The translations under genes and the position numbers were made by a program. DNA of 64,000 nt. Source: Zygaena filipendulae. Lineage: Eukaryota > Arthropoda > Insecta > Lepidoptera > Zygaenidae. Within the stretch, counting starts at the first letter, position 1. Every line of letters starts with the position of its first letter. The notes beneath the pieces were generated by a model. The model saw only the letters and a program-made list of their open reading frames with translations. It was not told the origin of the DNA and did not search any database. The stretch lies in NCBI GenBank assembly GCA_907165275.2, contig OU015658.1, positions 2,492,501 through 2,556,500 on the forward strand. Direction: 5' to 3'. This document shows positions 53,775 to 64,000 of this stretch, one piece after another.

Positions 53775-54598
53775 GGCCCGTATTCCAAAAGGTTACTCAA
53801 GTCATGAATCTAGTTTTAAAACTAATTTCAAGTAAAGCTTTAATTTTAGAACCTTACTTAAAACGAGATTCATCAATCAACAATCAGCTGAGTATGTCCT
53901 TATTCTAGAACGATGTTTGAGTATTAAACTACACTCAAGCAAAGATTTGATCTTTGATTACGTAAGTCCTGTCGAGACCACTCTTGAGAATAGATCTAAC
54001 GAGATTGTTTTGAATTTTTGGAAACATGGACATTATCCAGGATATGAAAATTTATTTGATTTGAGCAGCGAAAGGCTGCAATTGTCACTTTTTTGATAAT
54101 CTAACTAAACATTTCTAGTGAGAGCAATACGCAATAAAAAATATTTAAATAAAATTAAAATTGATTTTGTTTTAATCATGGAAGTAACATTAACTAACAA
54201 AGATAATATAATCATTACCGTCTTCAATGATCCAATTCGGTTGACTATATTTACTTACTTACGTTATAACCACAATTATATTCATCCATTCCGTTTTAGG
54301 TAGGTACGTAAAATTGGTTAAAATCACTAAACACTATTACTCCGGCGGTTGAAACTGCGTGGAACGGATTATTATATTATCTGTGATTGTGTCAAACAAT
54401 CAGAGGTCAAAATCTCTACTCAACATTAGTTTCAAGTAATAAGAACCAATCAGAGTTCAGAATCTCTACTCAAGACTAGTTTCAAGTGATTAGAACCGAA
54501 AACGCATTCTATAATAAGATATACGCTTGAGTTATGATCTGAGCGTAAAACTAATCTCAAGTGAAACGCGATCTGAGTCACCTTCTGGAATACGGGCC
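53775..54598. mobile_element. PIF/Harbinger-type non-autonomous element (824 bp)
   Basis: Starts ggcccgtattccaaaagg and ends ccttctggaatacgggcc. TTA lies on both sides (53772-53774 and 54599-54601), fitting the 3-bp TWA target and GG-rich ends of PIF/Harbinger. Internal repeats such as actagtttcaagt occur more than once. Only a meaningless 61-codon frame is present, so no transposase. Confidence 0.75.
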
Positions 54599-55084
54599 TT
54601 AGTCCATACAGTCAGTTCAGATATTTCTATTTCTAATTTTGAAGTTATTTAAATTGAAATCCTTCAGCTGTCTGCACTTGCAGTCTGCCGGTATTGCCAT
54701 TATTTAAAAAAAAAAAAATAGTATAAAAATATTAGTATAAGTACTAATTAGTATAAAAATATTCAAAAATTTTGCATGATGAAAATCATCGTACATGTAC
54801 GATAATTATCGTACGGTTGTGAACACTGGTCTCCATAATATTGAAGATCTATAAACGAAGACTATGTCACTTGCTTGGATAGTGCTTGGTCATTACCACA
54901 CATCGCCACCTGATTCGAAAGTAAGCAGAGCTAAAGCTAGTGTTTTATTATCAAGAATTTAATAATATAATAATTAGGTTTTTATAAAATCCTTACTAAT
55001 TAATGGTTTATCACATTATGCAGTAATAGAACTTTGTTGTTTGACGTGTCGAGGCGTGAATGGCGTCCATGCTTGCTGTTGTAG

Positions 55085-55262
55085 TCAAAGTCAAAGGAAA
55101 ATTGGGCTAACTTTGAACAAAAATATTTCACTTGACTTTAGTAATAATCTTGCAATAGTTAAAACAGCACCGTTAATAATAATTACCTAATATCTGCCCC
55201 TCACAGCCTTCTAGTAGGTAGGTATATGGCTAAAAACTGCGCCATAGTAAAACTCTCATTAG
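55085..55262 (-). mobile_element. Non-LTR retroelement 3' remnant with GTCAAA tail
   Basis: gtcaaagtcaaaggaaaatt, then cccctcacagccttctagta, parallel to cttcacagcttcctagtgct in the remnant at 21957. Confidence 0.45.
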
Positions 55263-55284
55263 CTCGTCAGGTTAATCTATACTA

Positions 55285-55537
55285 TCTATACATATAAAAT
55301 CTATTTATATAAAATCCTTTGTCCTGAATGACTGATGGATCAACGCCCAGCCTAAACCGCTGATCGTAGAGACCTGAAACTTGGAGGGTGTGTTCTTTGT
55401 ATGACGTACACATCCGATAAGAAAGGATTTTTGAAAATTCAACCCCTAAGGGGATGAAAAGGGGTTGAAAAGTTTGTATGGAACAATTCCGCGGGAACTT
55501 TGAAATTATCACGGGTGAAACCGCGCGGAACAGCTAG
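55285..55537 (+). mobile_element. Helitron-like element, first of a second end-to-end pair
   Basis: Starts TCTATACATATAAAATCTAT and ends cggaacagCTAG at 55534-55537. The next element starts on the following base. Relative of 33690. Confidence 0.82.
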
Positions 55538-55747
55538 TCTAATATATAATAATATTATAAAGAGGTAAAGTTTGTGAGTTTGTGACTTTATAGGTAGGGG
55601 GTAATCTTTGGGTCTACTAAACCGGTTTTTAAATTCTTTTACCTGTATAATTTTTACTACAATGTTCCCGAGTGTCATAATTCTTATACCAGAATTCCCG
55701 CGGTAACTCCAAAATAGCTGCAGGTTAAACCACGAGGGAACAGCTAT
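55538..55747 (+). mobile_element. Helitron-like element, second of a second end-to-end pair
   Basis: Starts TCTAATATATAATAATATTA directly after CTAG; ends agggaacagctat. It carries an extra GGTA at about 55593-55596 compared with the copies at 10750 and 20600. Confidence 0.8.
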
Positions 55748-56182
55748 ACCTACCTAGTTATGAAATAAAGTTATATAGAACTAGTGTTTTATTTCCATTA
55801 ATTGTGTCAGAACAAGGTCACCACACAATCACAATATTTGTGTCGTTAGCAAAAAACTGGTTTTCTTAATTAACTAAACATTTAACTGCATATCAAAAAA
55901 ACTTATCGTAATTCTAAATGCTTTTTGTTTAAATATTTTGATGTGTAATTAGTATATCTAATAAAAGTAAACGGAAACATAAACGGAAATAAAACAGTGT
56001 AATTCTGAGTCATTTTTTTTTATTTAGTATAATAAAATAAAACATACCCAACACAAGATGACGGAACATAAATGGAAATAAAACAGTCATATTCTAAGTA
56101 AATAACAATTTTTATTTATTAAACAACAAGACAGGCACAAGAAGATGGATGTTAGTCTTAAAGTTTTACAAAAAAACTAATA

Positions 56183-56310
56183 ATGAATAAGTACATGGAA
56201 ATAGAAGAAGAAGAAGAAGAAGAAAATACATTTATTTCAGCACAACACAAAAGAAAAAGAAACAAACATCAACAGGGCCTAATCTTAAGAAACATAGATA
56301 ATATCTCTTG
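56183..56310 (-). mobile_element. Retroelement 3' remnant with (gaa)n tail, pair member 1
   Basis: (gaa)n at 56203-56223, then aatacatttatttcagcaca and aaacaaacatcaacagggcc. The same roughly 75-bp sequence follows a (gaaa)n run at 61942. A poly-Glu open frame here is the microsatellite. Confidence 0.6.
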
Positions 56311-56589
56311 CATGCTCTGCCGAATAGCAATATTTATTATAAAAAAAAAAAATTCGTTGGGTTATTTTTATAGTTAATAGTTTATTCAGATTAAATATTC
56401 GTTTGAGTTGTCAGTTTGAATTTGAGCTTCTCTTCTAGCAGTCAATATTTGGAGCTATCTTCAGATTTAGTCAGTCCTGTAGTTTACTGATTTGTTTAAA
56501 TTCATTGTATTTATTTTTTAAAGATTCTAAAGTATGAATTAGTTAGTTAACCTAACTAATAGGTAAGGTCTAAAATATGCGATAACATT

Positions 56590-56794
56590 TTGGATGTTTG
56601 TAAATAAAAATTAATTATTAAATTATTACGTGAGATTGTGACTCAATCATAAACAGCTAAACGGATTTGCATGAATTTTGGCACTCAGTTAGTTACAATA
56701 TTCTGTGGTACTCGTAGTTCCTGTAAAATATTAGAGCTCTTTAGTTCTCTTTGCTAAAAAAAACCACGTGGTTGAAGCTGTTGATAACAGCTAA
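56590..56794 (+). mobile_element. Helitron-like element, diverged
   Basis: ttggatgtttgtaaat ... gactcaatcataaacagcta-aacggatttgcatg ... gttgataacagctaatt. Old copy. Confidence 0.5.
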
Positions 56795-56934
56795 TTATTC
56801 TGATGTTATTACGTTGCCCCATATCAAAGTAAGTATTCCATTTAATTATTTACAAAGTTCAACTAATAAGGACCCTATTTGAACTTTGTAAATAAATTGC
56901 ATTACATAAGTAGCATTTTAAATAAAAATGTACC

Positions 56935-57110
56935 ACTTCCTGCGGACAAGTCGAGCGGCCATTGTTTTTCCCGCTCGCGCCCACTTTTAAATGAAACACT
57001 TCAAAATATTCAAGCGGCGAGCGAGACTTTTGTACCTACCTAGGTATTTTTAAATTTTTAGCGCGCCGTCGCGTCGCGCGTCGGTCGCTTACGAATTACG
57101 CACACTTGCT
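56935..57110. promoter_or_regulatory. CpG-rich patch
   Basis: gagcggccattgtttttccc-gctcgcgccc, gcggcgagcgagac and gcgcgccgtcgcgtcgcgcg are dense in CpG. It contains CATTGTT, a SOX-type core. No exon recognised. Regulatory role is a guess from composition only. Confidence 0.3.
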
Positions 57111-59426
57111 TAGTTTCTCTCCTTTTGATTGTAGGGGTTGATTCTGTTGATAAAACAGTTCATTATTAGTGTTGCTACTCGACACTAGGTGGCGCAAGTT
57201 GTATCAGTATAAAATCTTATTGGAATGAAATTTTATGAAAGTACTAGACCGAAAAATGGAAAATTCATAATTAAACAAAAATTAAAATTTTAGTTTTCTG
57301 CCATTTCTTATAATTACGATATTAAAATATTGGTTAAAAAAATCGAATCGATAACAAGATAATTTTTGTTAGGCCTCTTGCTTACTAAGCATAAGTAGCG
57401 TCATCTATCCAATAACTTAGTATTTAAGAATAATTCTATTCTATGGTAATAAACTAGATGGCGCTACCAGTTTCGAAATTAAAGTTTTTCGACAATTGAC
57501 TACCATTAATACCCAACATCACCACCTTAATGTACGTGACTATTAAGGCAAATCGTCGCATTTTCTAACAAAATTGCCTTCTCACATCTTATACAAACGC
57601 ATTTATAGTTGCTTCAGACCTTTATAAGGATCTATGAACATTGGACCGTAGTCAATGTAGGACGTCTAATAAGAAAATATTTCGAGAGGATTGTAATATT
57701 GGTCTTATTAGAATTTAGTGTAGGTATCTACCTATCGGAAATTTGCGCGGCCAGTAACTTCTGATTAGTAAAGGAAATGGTTGAAATTTTATTTAACCGT
57801 TTGTTTTCTTTAACGATTTATTCTTTGCTATCTTTGCATTAATAGGTAGGTACAATGGAATGTTATTTTTTGTTGTAAATAAACTATTATTAATTGCTGC
57901 CAGATTTTTTATTTGTCTCAGAATTTTTTTTAAGTACCTACTCAAAAAAAGCGGAGAGTACGGTGGTGTTAATAATAGAAATATTAATACTTAAAGTGCT
58001 TATTGAAAATCAATTAAATAATTTAATTGACACAAACCAGAAATTTATTTCCGATTGAGTGTAAAAGGGTCTTTACGGACAGAAATCGACGCCTGCGTCT
58101 CTTATTGAAATACTATTGATAAACCAGATAAAATATCTCCGTCTTGCTCTAACACACTCAAGTCTATGTGATTTTTTTTTGCATTAATATACTGGTCTCT
58201 TTTTAACTCTGTGCCCTTACTGAGACCCCACCTTTTTTAACAATAGATTTTTTTCAAATGCTTTTATGCATCCAGCTAGTATTCAGTTGTTATACAGAAG
58301 GCGATATGCGCAAGAGTTTATTATGGATAGCATAAATACTCAGACCTATTTATTTCGACTATGTCTTTGGTACCAAATTTTGTGATATCTAAGTATTAAA
58401 ACATTTCAGAGATAGTCCTTAAAAGAAGCGAAAACGACGTTATAAAATAAAGATATTATGTTTTCGTATAAGTAAATACCTAACAGAATACATTAATAAC
58501 TCAAAATTGGTCAAAAGATTAAAATAACAAAATTCATCCTGCAAGAACTGAAAATGTGATTGAAATAAAAAAAATGAGCCGTGGGCATTTTTATAATGTG
58601 TACCTAGGTATTTTGAAACACTTTAATTTAACTTTAAATTTAACACGTGAAATATATAATTCAAGGTGGCATTTCTATAATATGTACCTATTAAAAACAA
58701 AACCTTATCTAGTTGAATATGTAGGTATATTTAAACAGTTTAGACACAGAACAGAGAACCAATTTTCTAATTTCTGAAATATACAAAAAGTTAGTAAGTA
58801 TTTTGCAATGTTTTTGGCGGAAACCAAAAGTGGATTCTCTCATTTATTTATGTGCAAATATCTGTATCTAAGTTTTGTTAAAAGTGTATTTGTTGTGTAC
58901 CTAGGTAGGTATCTACTGTAGTATGTTTCTGAACAATAAAGTTTCGCAGTGGTATAGTAGTTAAATTTATTTACTTACATATTTATTACCTACACAAAAT
59001 TTCTCACAGCTTTACAGTTACACTAAGACACTGTAAATTAAAAATAAGAAATTGTATGCTGATGTCTCAATCGAGTTCTTATGGTGACATCCAAAAAGCT
59101 CCAAGAAAGATTTCGCACTCTGTAGCACTATAAATTGCATTTACAAACCATACGAGGCTAATAAAAGACTCTATCTATAGTGCCTAATTTGACTTTTGCA
59201 AAATACATTTGTGCGTTTTCCTTTTGTTTTTTATGGATAGACAAGCATTGAAAACATCTTGTGTAAGTAAACTTACAGCTAGGTTTATTTGCTTGGCTAC
59301 GCATATTAGTCATATTAATTAATTCTTTTTCGAAACGGAAAACAACGTAAAAAAAATCAAAATTAATAACATAATACCTATCGAGAATACCTTACAAATA
59401 TACTTCACGGTATATACTTACACATA
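57111..59426. other. Intergenic, nothing recognised
   Basis: Long AT-rich stretch. The motifs agtagcgtcatctat (57395) and agatggcgctacc (57449) face each other as a weak inverted pair. No exon supported. Confidence 0.5.
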
Positions 59427-59647
59427 TCTATACTAAGATTATCAAGATATTATCAAGAGGAAAGATTAGATTTTTTGATTGTATGTTTGTTTGTTACTAT
59501 TTAACTCAAAAACTACTGGACCGATTTCAAAAATTCATTCACCATTAGAAAGCTACATTTTCCCTGAGTTTCATAGGCTATATTGTAATCCGGAATTCCC
59601 GCAGAAACTCCGAAATTATCGCGAGTGAAATCGCGGGGAACACCTCG
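59427..59647 (+). mobile_element. Helitron-like element
   Basis: Starts TCTATACTAAGATTATCAAG and ends gcggggaacacctcg. Subtype actcaaaaactactggaccg. Confidence 0.72.
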
Positions 59648-60065
59648 TATTCAATATAAGTAGGTATATAATATTGTAATTATGTTGTATTTTTTGTTCT
59701 TTAAAGACAATTCATACTTAAGTATTTGCCTAAACTTTAATATCTTACTTAAGTTACTTAAGGTAAAATTTATTGATACAACAAACAAAGTAACAATTCA
59801 TTTCGAATAGTATCTACCAGAGGATAATTTGTATACTCTGCAGTAGAATAATTTAGCTCTGCCTCTACGGTCATTCATAGGCAGGCCCAATGGAAGCGTC
59901 AATTATAAGGCCTGGCCTCTGCTACCGCAGCCGGTAGGCGTTAATAGTGTTTTTTATTGTCCTACCTTTGTCCGTAAGCATTACCGTGAAGAGATCGCTA
60001 TCAGGCTCCTACTGTATTCGTTTCGTACGGTTCGCAAATAAATATAACATAAACATATAGTATAA

Positions 60066-60297
60066 CTAGCTGTCCCCCGCGATTTCATCGGCGGTAATTT
60101 CGGAGTTCCCGCGGAGGTTGCGGGAAAAAAGTACTCTATGTCCTTCAGTTCCCGAGGGAATTCCGAGATATAAAAACTATCCTATCTTTTAAGTTGGACC
60201 ATATTATAAATGGTTGCAAAATTTTATCAAAATCCGTTCAGTAGTTTCCGAGTCCATCGCGGACAAACAACGTGACACGTGATTTATATATATTAGA
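60066..60297 (-). mobile_element. Helitron-like element, near-identical to 9784 and 17217
   Basis: CTAG end at 60066-60069; other end ttatatatattaga. Third young copy of this subtype. Confidence 0.85.
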
Positions 60298-60384
60298 TTA
60301 TATGGAACGCTTTGCTCAACCATCCGTTTCTGTGTATTTTTGTTTGTCCATTCGCATAATTGGCTGTCTGGAAGAGAACGCGAC

Positions 60385-60482
60385 TATGAGATAAGACCGC
60401 CATTTGCTTTCTCCTTTTCTTTAGGTACTTTAATAATGTCATTTTATGTGCAATAAAGGATTAAATAAATAATAAATAAATA
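60385..60482 (+). mobile_element. Retroelement 3' end with gtgcaataaag tail, degenerate
   Basis: accgccatttgctttctcct ... tttatgtgcaataaaggatt-aaataaataataaataaata. Relative of 28231. Confidence 0.5.
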
Positions 60483-60489
60483 TAATTGA

Positions 60490-60672
60490 CTAACCGTCCC
60501 CTGCAGTTTTAACCGCGATAAATTTGGAGTTCCCGCGGGAATTTCGGGATAAAGAGTACCCTTTGTCGTTCTTTGTACTGCTGACAACGTGTACCTACGC
60601 AAAATTTCACCATGATCAAACGTCAAAGCTGTGGAAGCGTAAACTCGAATTCACATTTACATATTATAATAT
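60490..60672 (-). mobile_element. Helitron-like element
   Basis: ctaaccgtcccctgcagttt-taaccgcg ... ctgacaacgtgtacctacgc-aaaatttcacc ... atattataatatt. Has CCTA between GTA and CGCAAAATTT. Confidence 0.68.
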
Positions 60673-61014
60673 TAAAGATTGATGACCGAATTAGTATTAG
60701 TAGTGACCATGTCCCACTAAAATCAGCGAGCAGAAGGCCCTGGATAAACTTTGTATGAGGAATACAAATCGATGCCTGCTTCAAGCAATATATGTATATG
60801 TATACATATTTTTTTTCGGAAGAACTTTAGTAAAATTTCTTTTTTATTTTCCGTTTTTAGGCGAGGCTATCGTACATGACCTCTTATAAATAACCTCAGA
60901 TGTAGGTACCTAAAATCATGTATAAAGTTGATTGTAGATACAGAAATTTATATTATATTGCAATAGCATTTTTGTTTCTCCGTTTGCCTATGTAAAAGAA
61001 CATTGCAGGGAAAA

Positions 61015-61120
61015 CTCAGAGTCATTTTACGGCCACACTCAGAGTCGTTTTACGGCTACACTCAGAGTCGTTTTACGGCCACACTCAGAGTCGTTTTACG
61101 GCCACACTCAGAGTCATTTT
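61015..61120 (+). repeat. 23-bp tandem array, 4.6 copies
   Basis: Unit CTCAGAGTCGTTTTACGGCC+ACA repeats at 61015, 61038, 61061 and 61084 with one or two substitutions, then a partial unit. It is followed by half of the foldback element seen at 27080, where a single unit (cggccgcactcagagtcg) is also present. Confidence 0.9.
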
Positions 61121-61205
61121 AATGATTACTTTATTTAGTTAAATGCTGATTAACATTAATTTAATTAACGTCTCTTAGGCGGCAGTTTGGTTTTTTGAAT
61201 CTTTA
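61121..61205. mobile_element. Half of the 27080-type foldback element
   Basis: taaatgctgattaacattaa-tttaattaacgtctct and ggcggcagtttggttttttg match the right arm at 27165-27236. Confidence 0.6.
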
Positions 61206-61941
61206 CTTAAAATCAAGTACCTAACAATTAGAACCACTTTGTGCGCCATAAAATATTTTTGCTATCGTTCCATGGCATAACTAAGTCGGTACTGAGATAA
61301 ATTTTATTTTTTTAATTTAAATAACTCGTAGTTGTTTTTGCAACACAATATGTTCTAATTAGTTATAAATAGGTAATCTGGAACCGTTTGGAAACCACCG
61401 CCGTAGATACATAATAATTATGTAGGCACACATCGAAATCCGTGTTGCAGATTATATGCGATACGAGCAGATAGAAATAAAAACAAAATGTAGATATCTA
61501 TCGCAATTTAAATACTGAAATTAAAAATGAAATGAAATTAAATTTGCACAGATATCTACCAAATATCAGAAATCTTCAAAATGTCAGAAAGAAAGTTATC
61601 TAAATAAATAATCGAACATTCATGGAGTTTGAGTAAAGTAAAACCATACATACTTATACATACACCCAATCGCTAATGAAGCAAAGATGTTGAATAAATT
61701 AGATTTCAGAAAGTGATAAAACTTATCTCTGGATAGTCAAATCTTATATCTAAGATTACTAAAACCCGCTTAGTGGGAAAATCATTGGATTTATTGTAAT
61801 GCATTTAAGTGCAATGACTTACCGTTTCACTGAGAACCTCGTCTATACATATATATGGAAATTTGGTTGCAGGAAATGAATGTACCTACCTACCTATTAG
61901 TGCCGATGACGATCGGTCGAAACTTATGCTGTTTTGTACTT

Positions 61942-62095
61942 GAAAGAAAGAAAGAAAGAAAATACATTTATTTCAGCACAACACACAAGAAAAAGAAACA
62001 AACATCAACAGTGCCTAATCTAAAGAGACATAGACTTCTTCTTGAGATTCTCAGTTCTCTGCACAAACTACTTACCTACTCAGTTTTTTTTTCAT
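61942..62095 (-). mobile_element. Retroelement 3' remnant with (gaaa)n tail, pair member 2
   Basis: (gaaa)n at 61942-61960, then aatacatttatttcagcaca and aaacaaacatcaacagtgcc. Homologous to 56183-56310. Confidence 0.6.
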
Positions 62096-62227
62096 CCCGA
62101 TAGTAGGTATACAGTTCCCGAGGGATATCCTTAAATGACGTGGGTGAAACCAATGGGTGTAAACTGGAACAAATAGGATCTTTCTTTGCTACAAAGACAT
62201 GAGCATTAAAATAAAATAATTCCATCG

Positions 62228-62381
62228 AATATTAGATATAAACGCGAAGGTAACTCTTCCTGTTTGTTATCTTATCATAACTACCCAACTAATACATGAA
62301 ATTTTGCATAAGCTGTCAGAAGTACGGAAAAGGAACGCGGGAACTTCGAAATTACCGCGTATGAAACTAGGGAACAGCTAG
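62228..62381 (+). mobile_element. Helitron-like element
   Basis: aatattagatataaacgcga ... cgggaacttcgaaattaccg, ends gggaacagCTAG at 62378-62381. Confidence 0.65.
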
Positions 62382-62589
62382 TCAAGAATAAAATTGTGTT
62401 TATAACAATAATAATTATACTTTAAATTGTTTTAATATATTTTTAAAGTTTCACGTCCATGGTGTTTTCTTAAGAATAACACATAGGTAATATGACATTA
62501 CTGAATGACTGTCAACTTGAACAAATAAAAATAAATCTAGGTAGGTACTACGTATTTCGAAGCATCTATTTTAAATTTTGAAATTCGAA

Positions 62590-63300
62590 TAAGTTGCGTT
62601 CACTCAACTCTCGTGGCGCGAAGTCAAATAAAGACGCGTACCGACTTACACATAACGCGCCGTCGAAATCATAAGAAGTCATTAGGCATTCAGGCGCACG
62701 AAGCGCGGACCCCGGACCCTAATTTCGTTACGAAGCCGGAATAACTCCCATATACCACGTTTGCTCAAACTTTTTTGTCAATAACCTGTCCATTCGCAAT
62801 CTATCTTTACCACACAGTGTTAAAGCTCAAAATACAACTTCGCGATCAGCAAACAATTGTTCACATATCGATCGGAGCACCGAAGAAAACAACACCCAAC
62901 GGCGAACGCAATAGAGTATTGATTCCGTCGTTTTCGGCGTACAGTCAACAAAAACACATACGAACGGGAAAAAAGTCGGGCATCTTTTTGCGTTCGTCGC
63001 TCCCCTAAGCCCGGGGTTTGTGGGGTGAAGAAAAATCCGCGCGGCGTGGGTGGGGTGGGGGGGCGCGCTGGTAGTAGTTTTTCGTCGGGATCACGCGTTC
63101 ACGACACGCTCCGTATTGATTTTTCCGGCACATGCTTGCGCTCAGGTGCACGATATATATTTTTTTTCCGCCATTTTTTATGAGGTACCTATACTACCTA
63201 CGTTGTTGTTGTGTTGGGTTGTTGTAATAACTTTTTTGTGGGTTGGAATTGTATCGAATAATAATCATAACTCTTTTTTTATTTCTTTAAAAAGGTAAGC
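62590..63300 (+). promoter_or_regulatory. Long CpG-rich region, possible promoter and 5' non-coding exon
   Basis: This is the longest CpG-rich stretch in the window (for example aagcgcggaccccggaccct and aatccgcgcggcgtgggtgg). A consensus donor aaag|gtaagc lies at 63294-63295, and frames upstream of it (62775-63008, 63050-63298) show no known domain. It fits a + strand promoter with an untranslated first exon whose coding part lies beyond the right edge. No TATA or initiator is convincing. Confidence 0.35.
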
Positions 63301-64000
63301 AATTATGGTTGGTTTGATTTCGTCTTTTCGCATTTTATTTAGTCTCTAAGAGATGTAACATTCGGGTATACACTATACACCTTCGCCCGATGACATTGTA
63401 TAGTTTTTACATTACAATAATACATTGCATTTATTAAACTGATAATAAATTTGATAGTTTTTAAAATAACCGAATTTTCTATTTCCATCCGTGTCGGTTA
63501 AAACCGGTGTTTATTCTCACACTATATATAAAAACGATACACAAATAATAATATGCAAATGCAGTAAAGGTGTTAAAGATTAGCATCTTATTATGATTCG
63601 TCGATTAGTTCCGAACACTTCATGTTTGTTCGCGATTCGCCACGGACCGGTGTGTACCGACCTTTGTACGTACAGATAGATGTAATATGTAGCTGCCAAC
63701 CGAATGTTTGTTTTTAAATAAAAAAAAAAAGATGTGAAAGAATGCAAAGCAAAGGGTTTAATTATTATACTTCCCCAGTTTTCGGCGGGAACCGAAGCTA
63801 AGGTGATGATTCTGTGATTTATTTTTGTGTAAATCAGATGAAAGTATGTACGGTACACCTATATCTAGATTTTGTTGATTTTTACGGTTCGTAGTTCCGT
63901 TCGTAGTGGTGGTTTTTTGTACGGTAGTTTTTTTTAATGAATTTATGTGATGTCTCCAGCGAGTGTGGAGTCTATCTATAGCACCATACCTACAGTACTT
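63301..64000. other. No gene recognised
   Basis: Would be intron if the donor at 63295 is real. Small frames show nothing recognisable. Confidence 0.45.

Noticed and set aside
53775..54598. 61-codon frame inside the Harbinger-type element as a transposase remnant
   Set aside because: No recognisable motif; composition is plain AT-rich.
56183..56377. 64-codon frame with a Glu-rich run
   Set aside because: The Glu run is the (gaa)n microsatellite at a retroelement tail.
61015..61120. Possible CRISPR array
   Set aside because: Units are directly adjacent with no spacers and the context is eukaryotic; it is a simple tandem repeat.

Overview
The window looks like nuclear DNA of a moth or butterfly (Lepidoptera). 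It is AT-rich and gene-poor, with intron-containing genes and GT-AG splice sites. It is packed with short non-autonomous transposons whose ends (cacagctagt, cccgcggtttcacccgcg) match repeats I know from lepidopteran genomes. The species cannot be named from this sequence.

Genes: there are two host genes I can support, a tandem pair of secreted pancreatic-lipase-family genes on the + strand. Gene 1 is cut by the left edge (exons 3233-3536 and 4511-5189); its signal-peptide exon must lie upstream of base 1. Gene 2 is complete (exons 8995-9130, 12153-12456, 12951-13629; 372 aa). Matching exons of the two genes have identical lengths and splice phases, and the last exons are about 80% identical in protein by eye. 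Both keep a Ser-Asp-His triad, have a very short lid, and have Leu where the family usually has His before the nucleophile Ser. The introns are filled with transposons.

From 13.7 to 47 kb and from 52 to 64 kb I see no convincing host coding exon. The space holds about 45 Helitron-like elements, 11 copies of a roughly 320-bp palindromic MITE, 3 copies of a 235-bp MITE with 4-bp target duplications, single MITEs with TTAA and TTA duplications, foldback elements, LINE and SINE ends and microsatellites. Five GC/CpG-rich patches (about 22.45, 24.07, 26.7, 57.0 and 62.6-63.3 kb) stand out from the AT-rich background. They may be promoters or first exons, possibly within or next to a large gene whose other exons lie outside the window.

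At 47328-51876, on the - strand, sits a complete and very young Ty3/gypsy-type LTR retrotransposon: identical 199-bp LTRs, GGATG target duplication, and one open 1334-codon gag-pol frame. Its reverse-transcriptase active-site motif reads YIDN rather than YxDD.

The most unusual pattern is not a gene. In several unrelated transposon families, individual copies differ from their relatives by a 4-bp insertion that turns TA into TAGGTA or TACCTA. The same hexamers and their tandem extensions are scattered all over the window. This resembles a TA-targeted footprint or micro-insertion process and is the observation I would check first.
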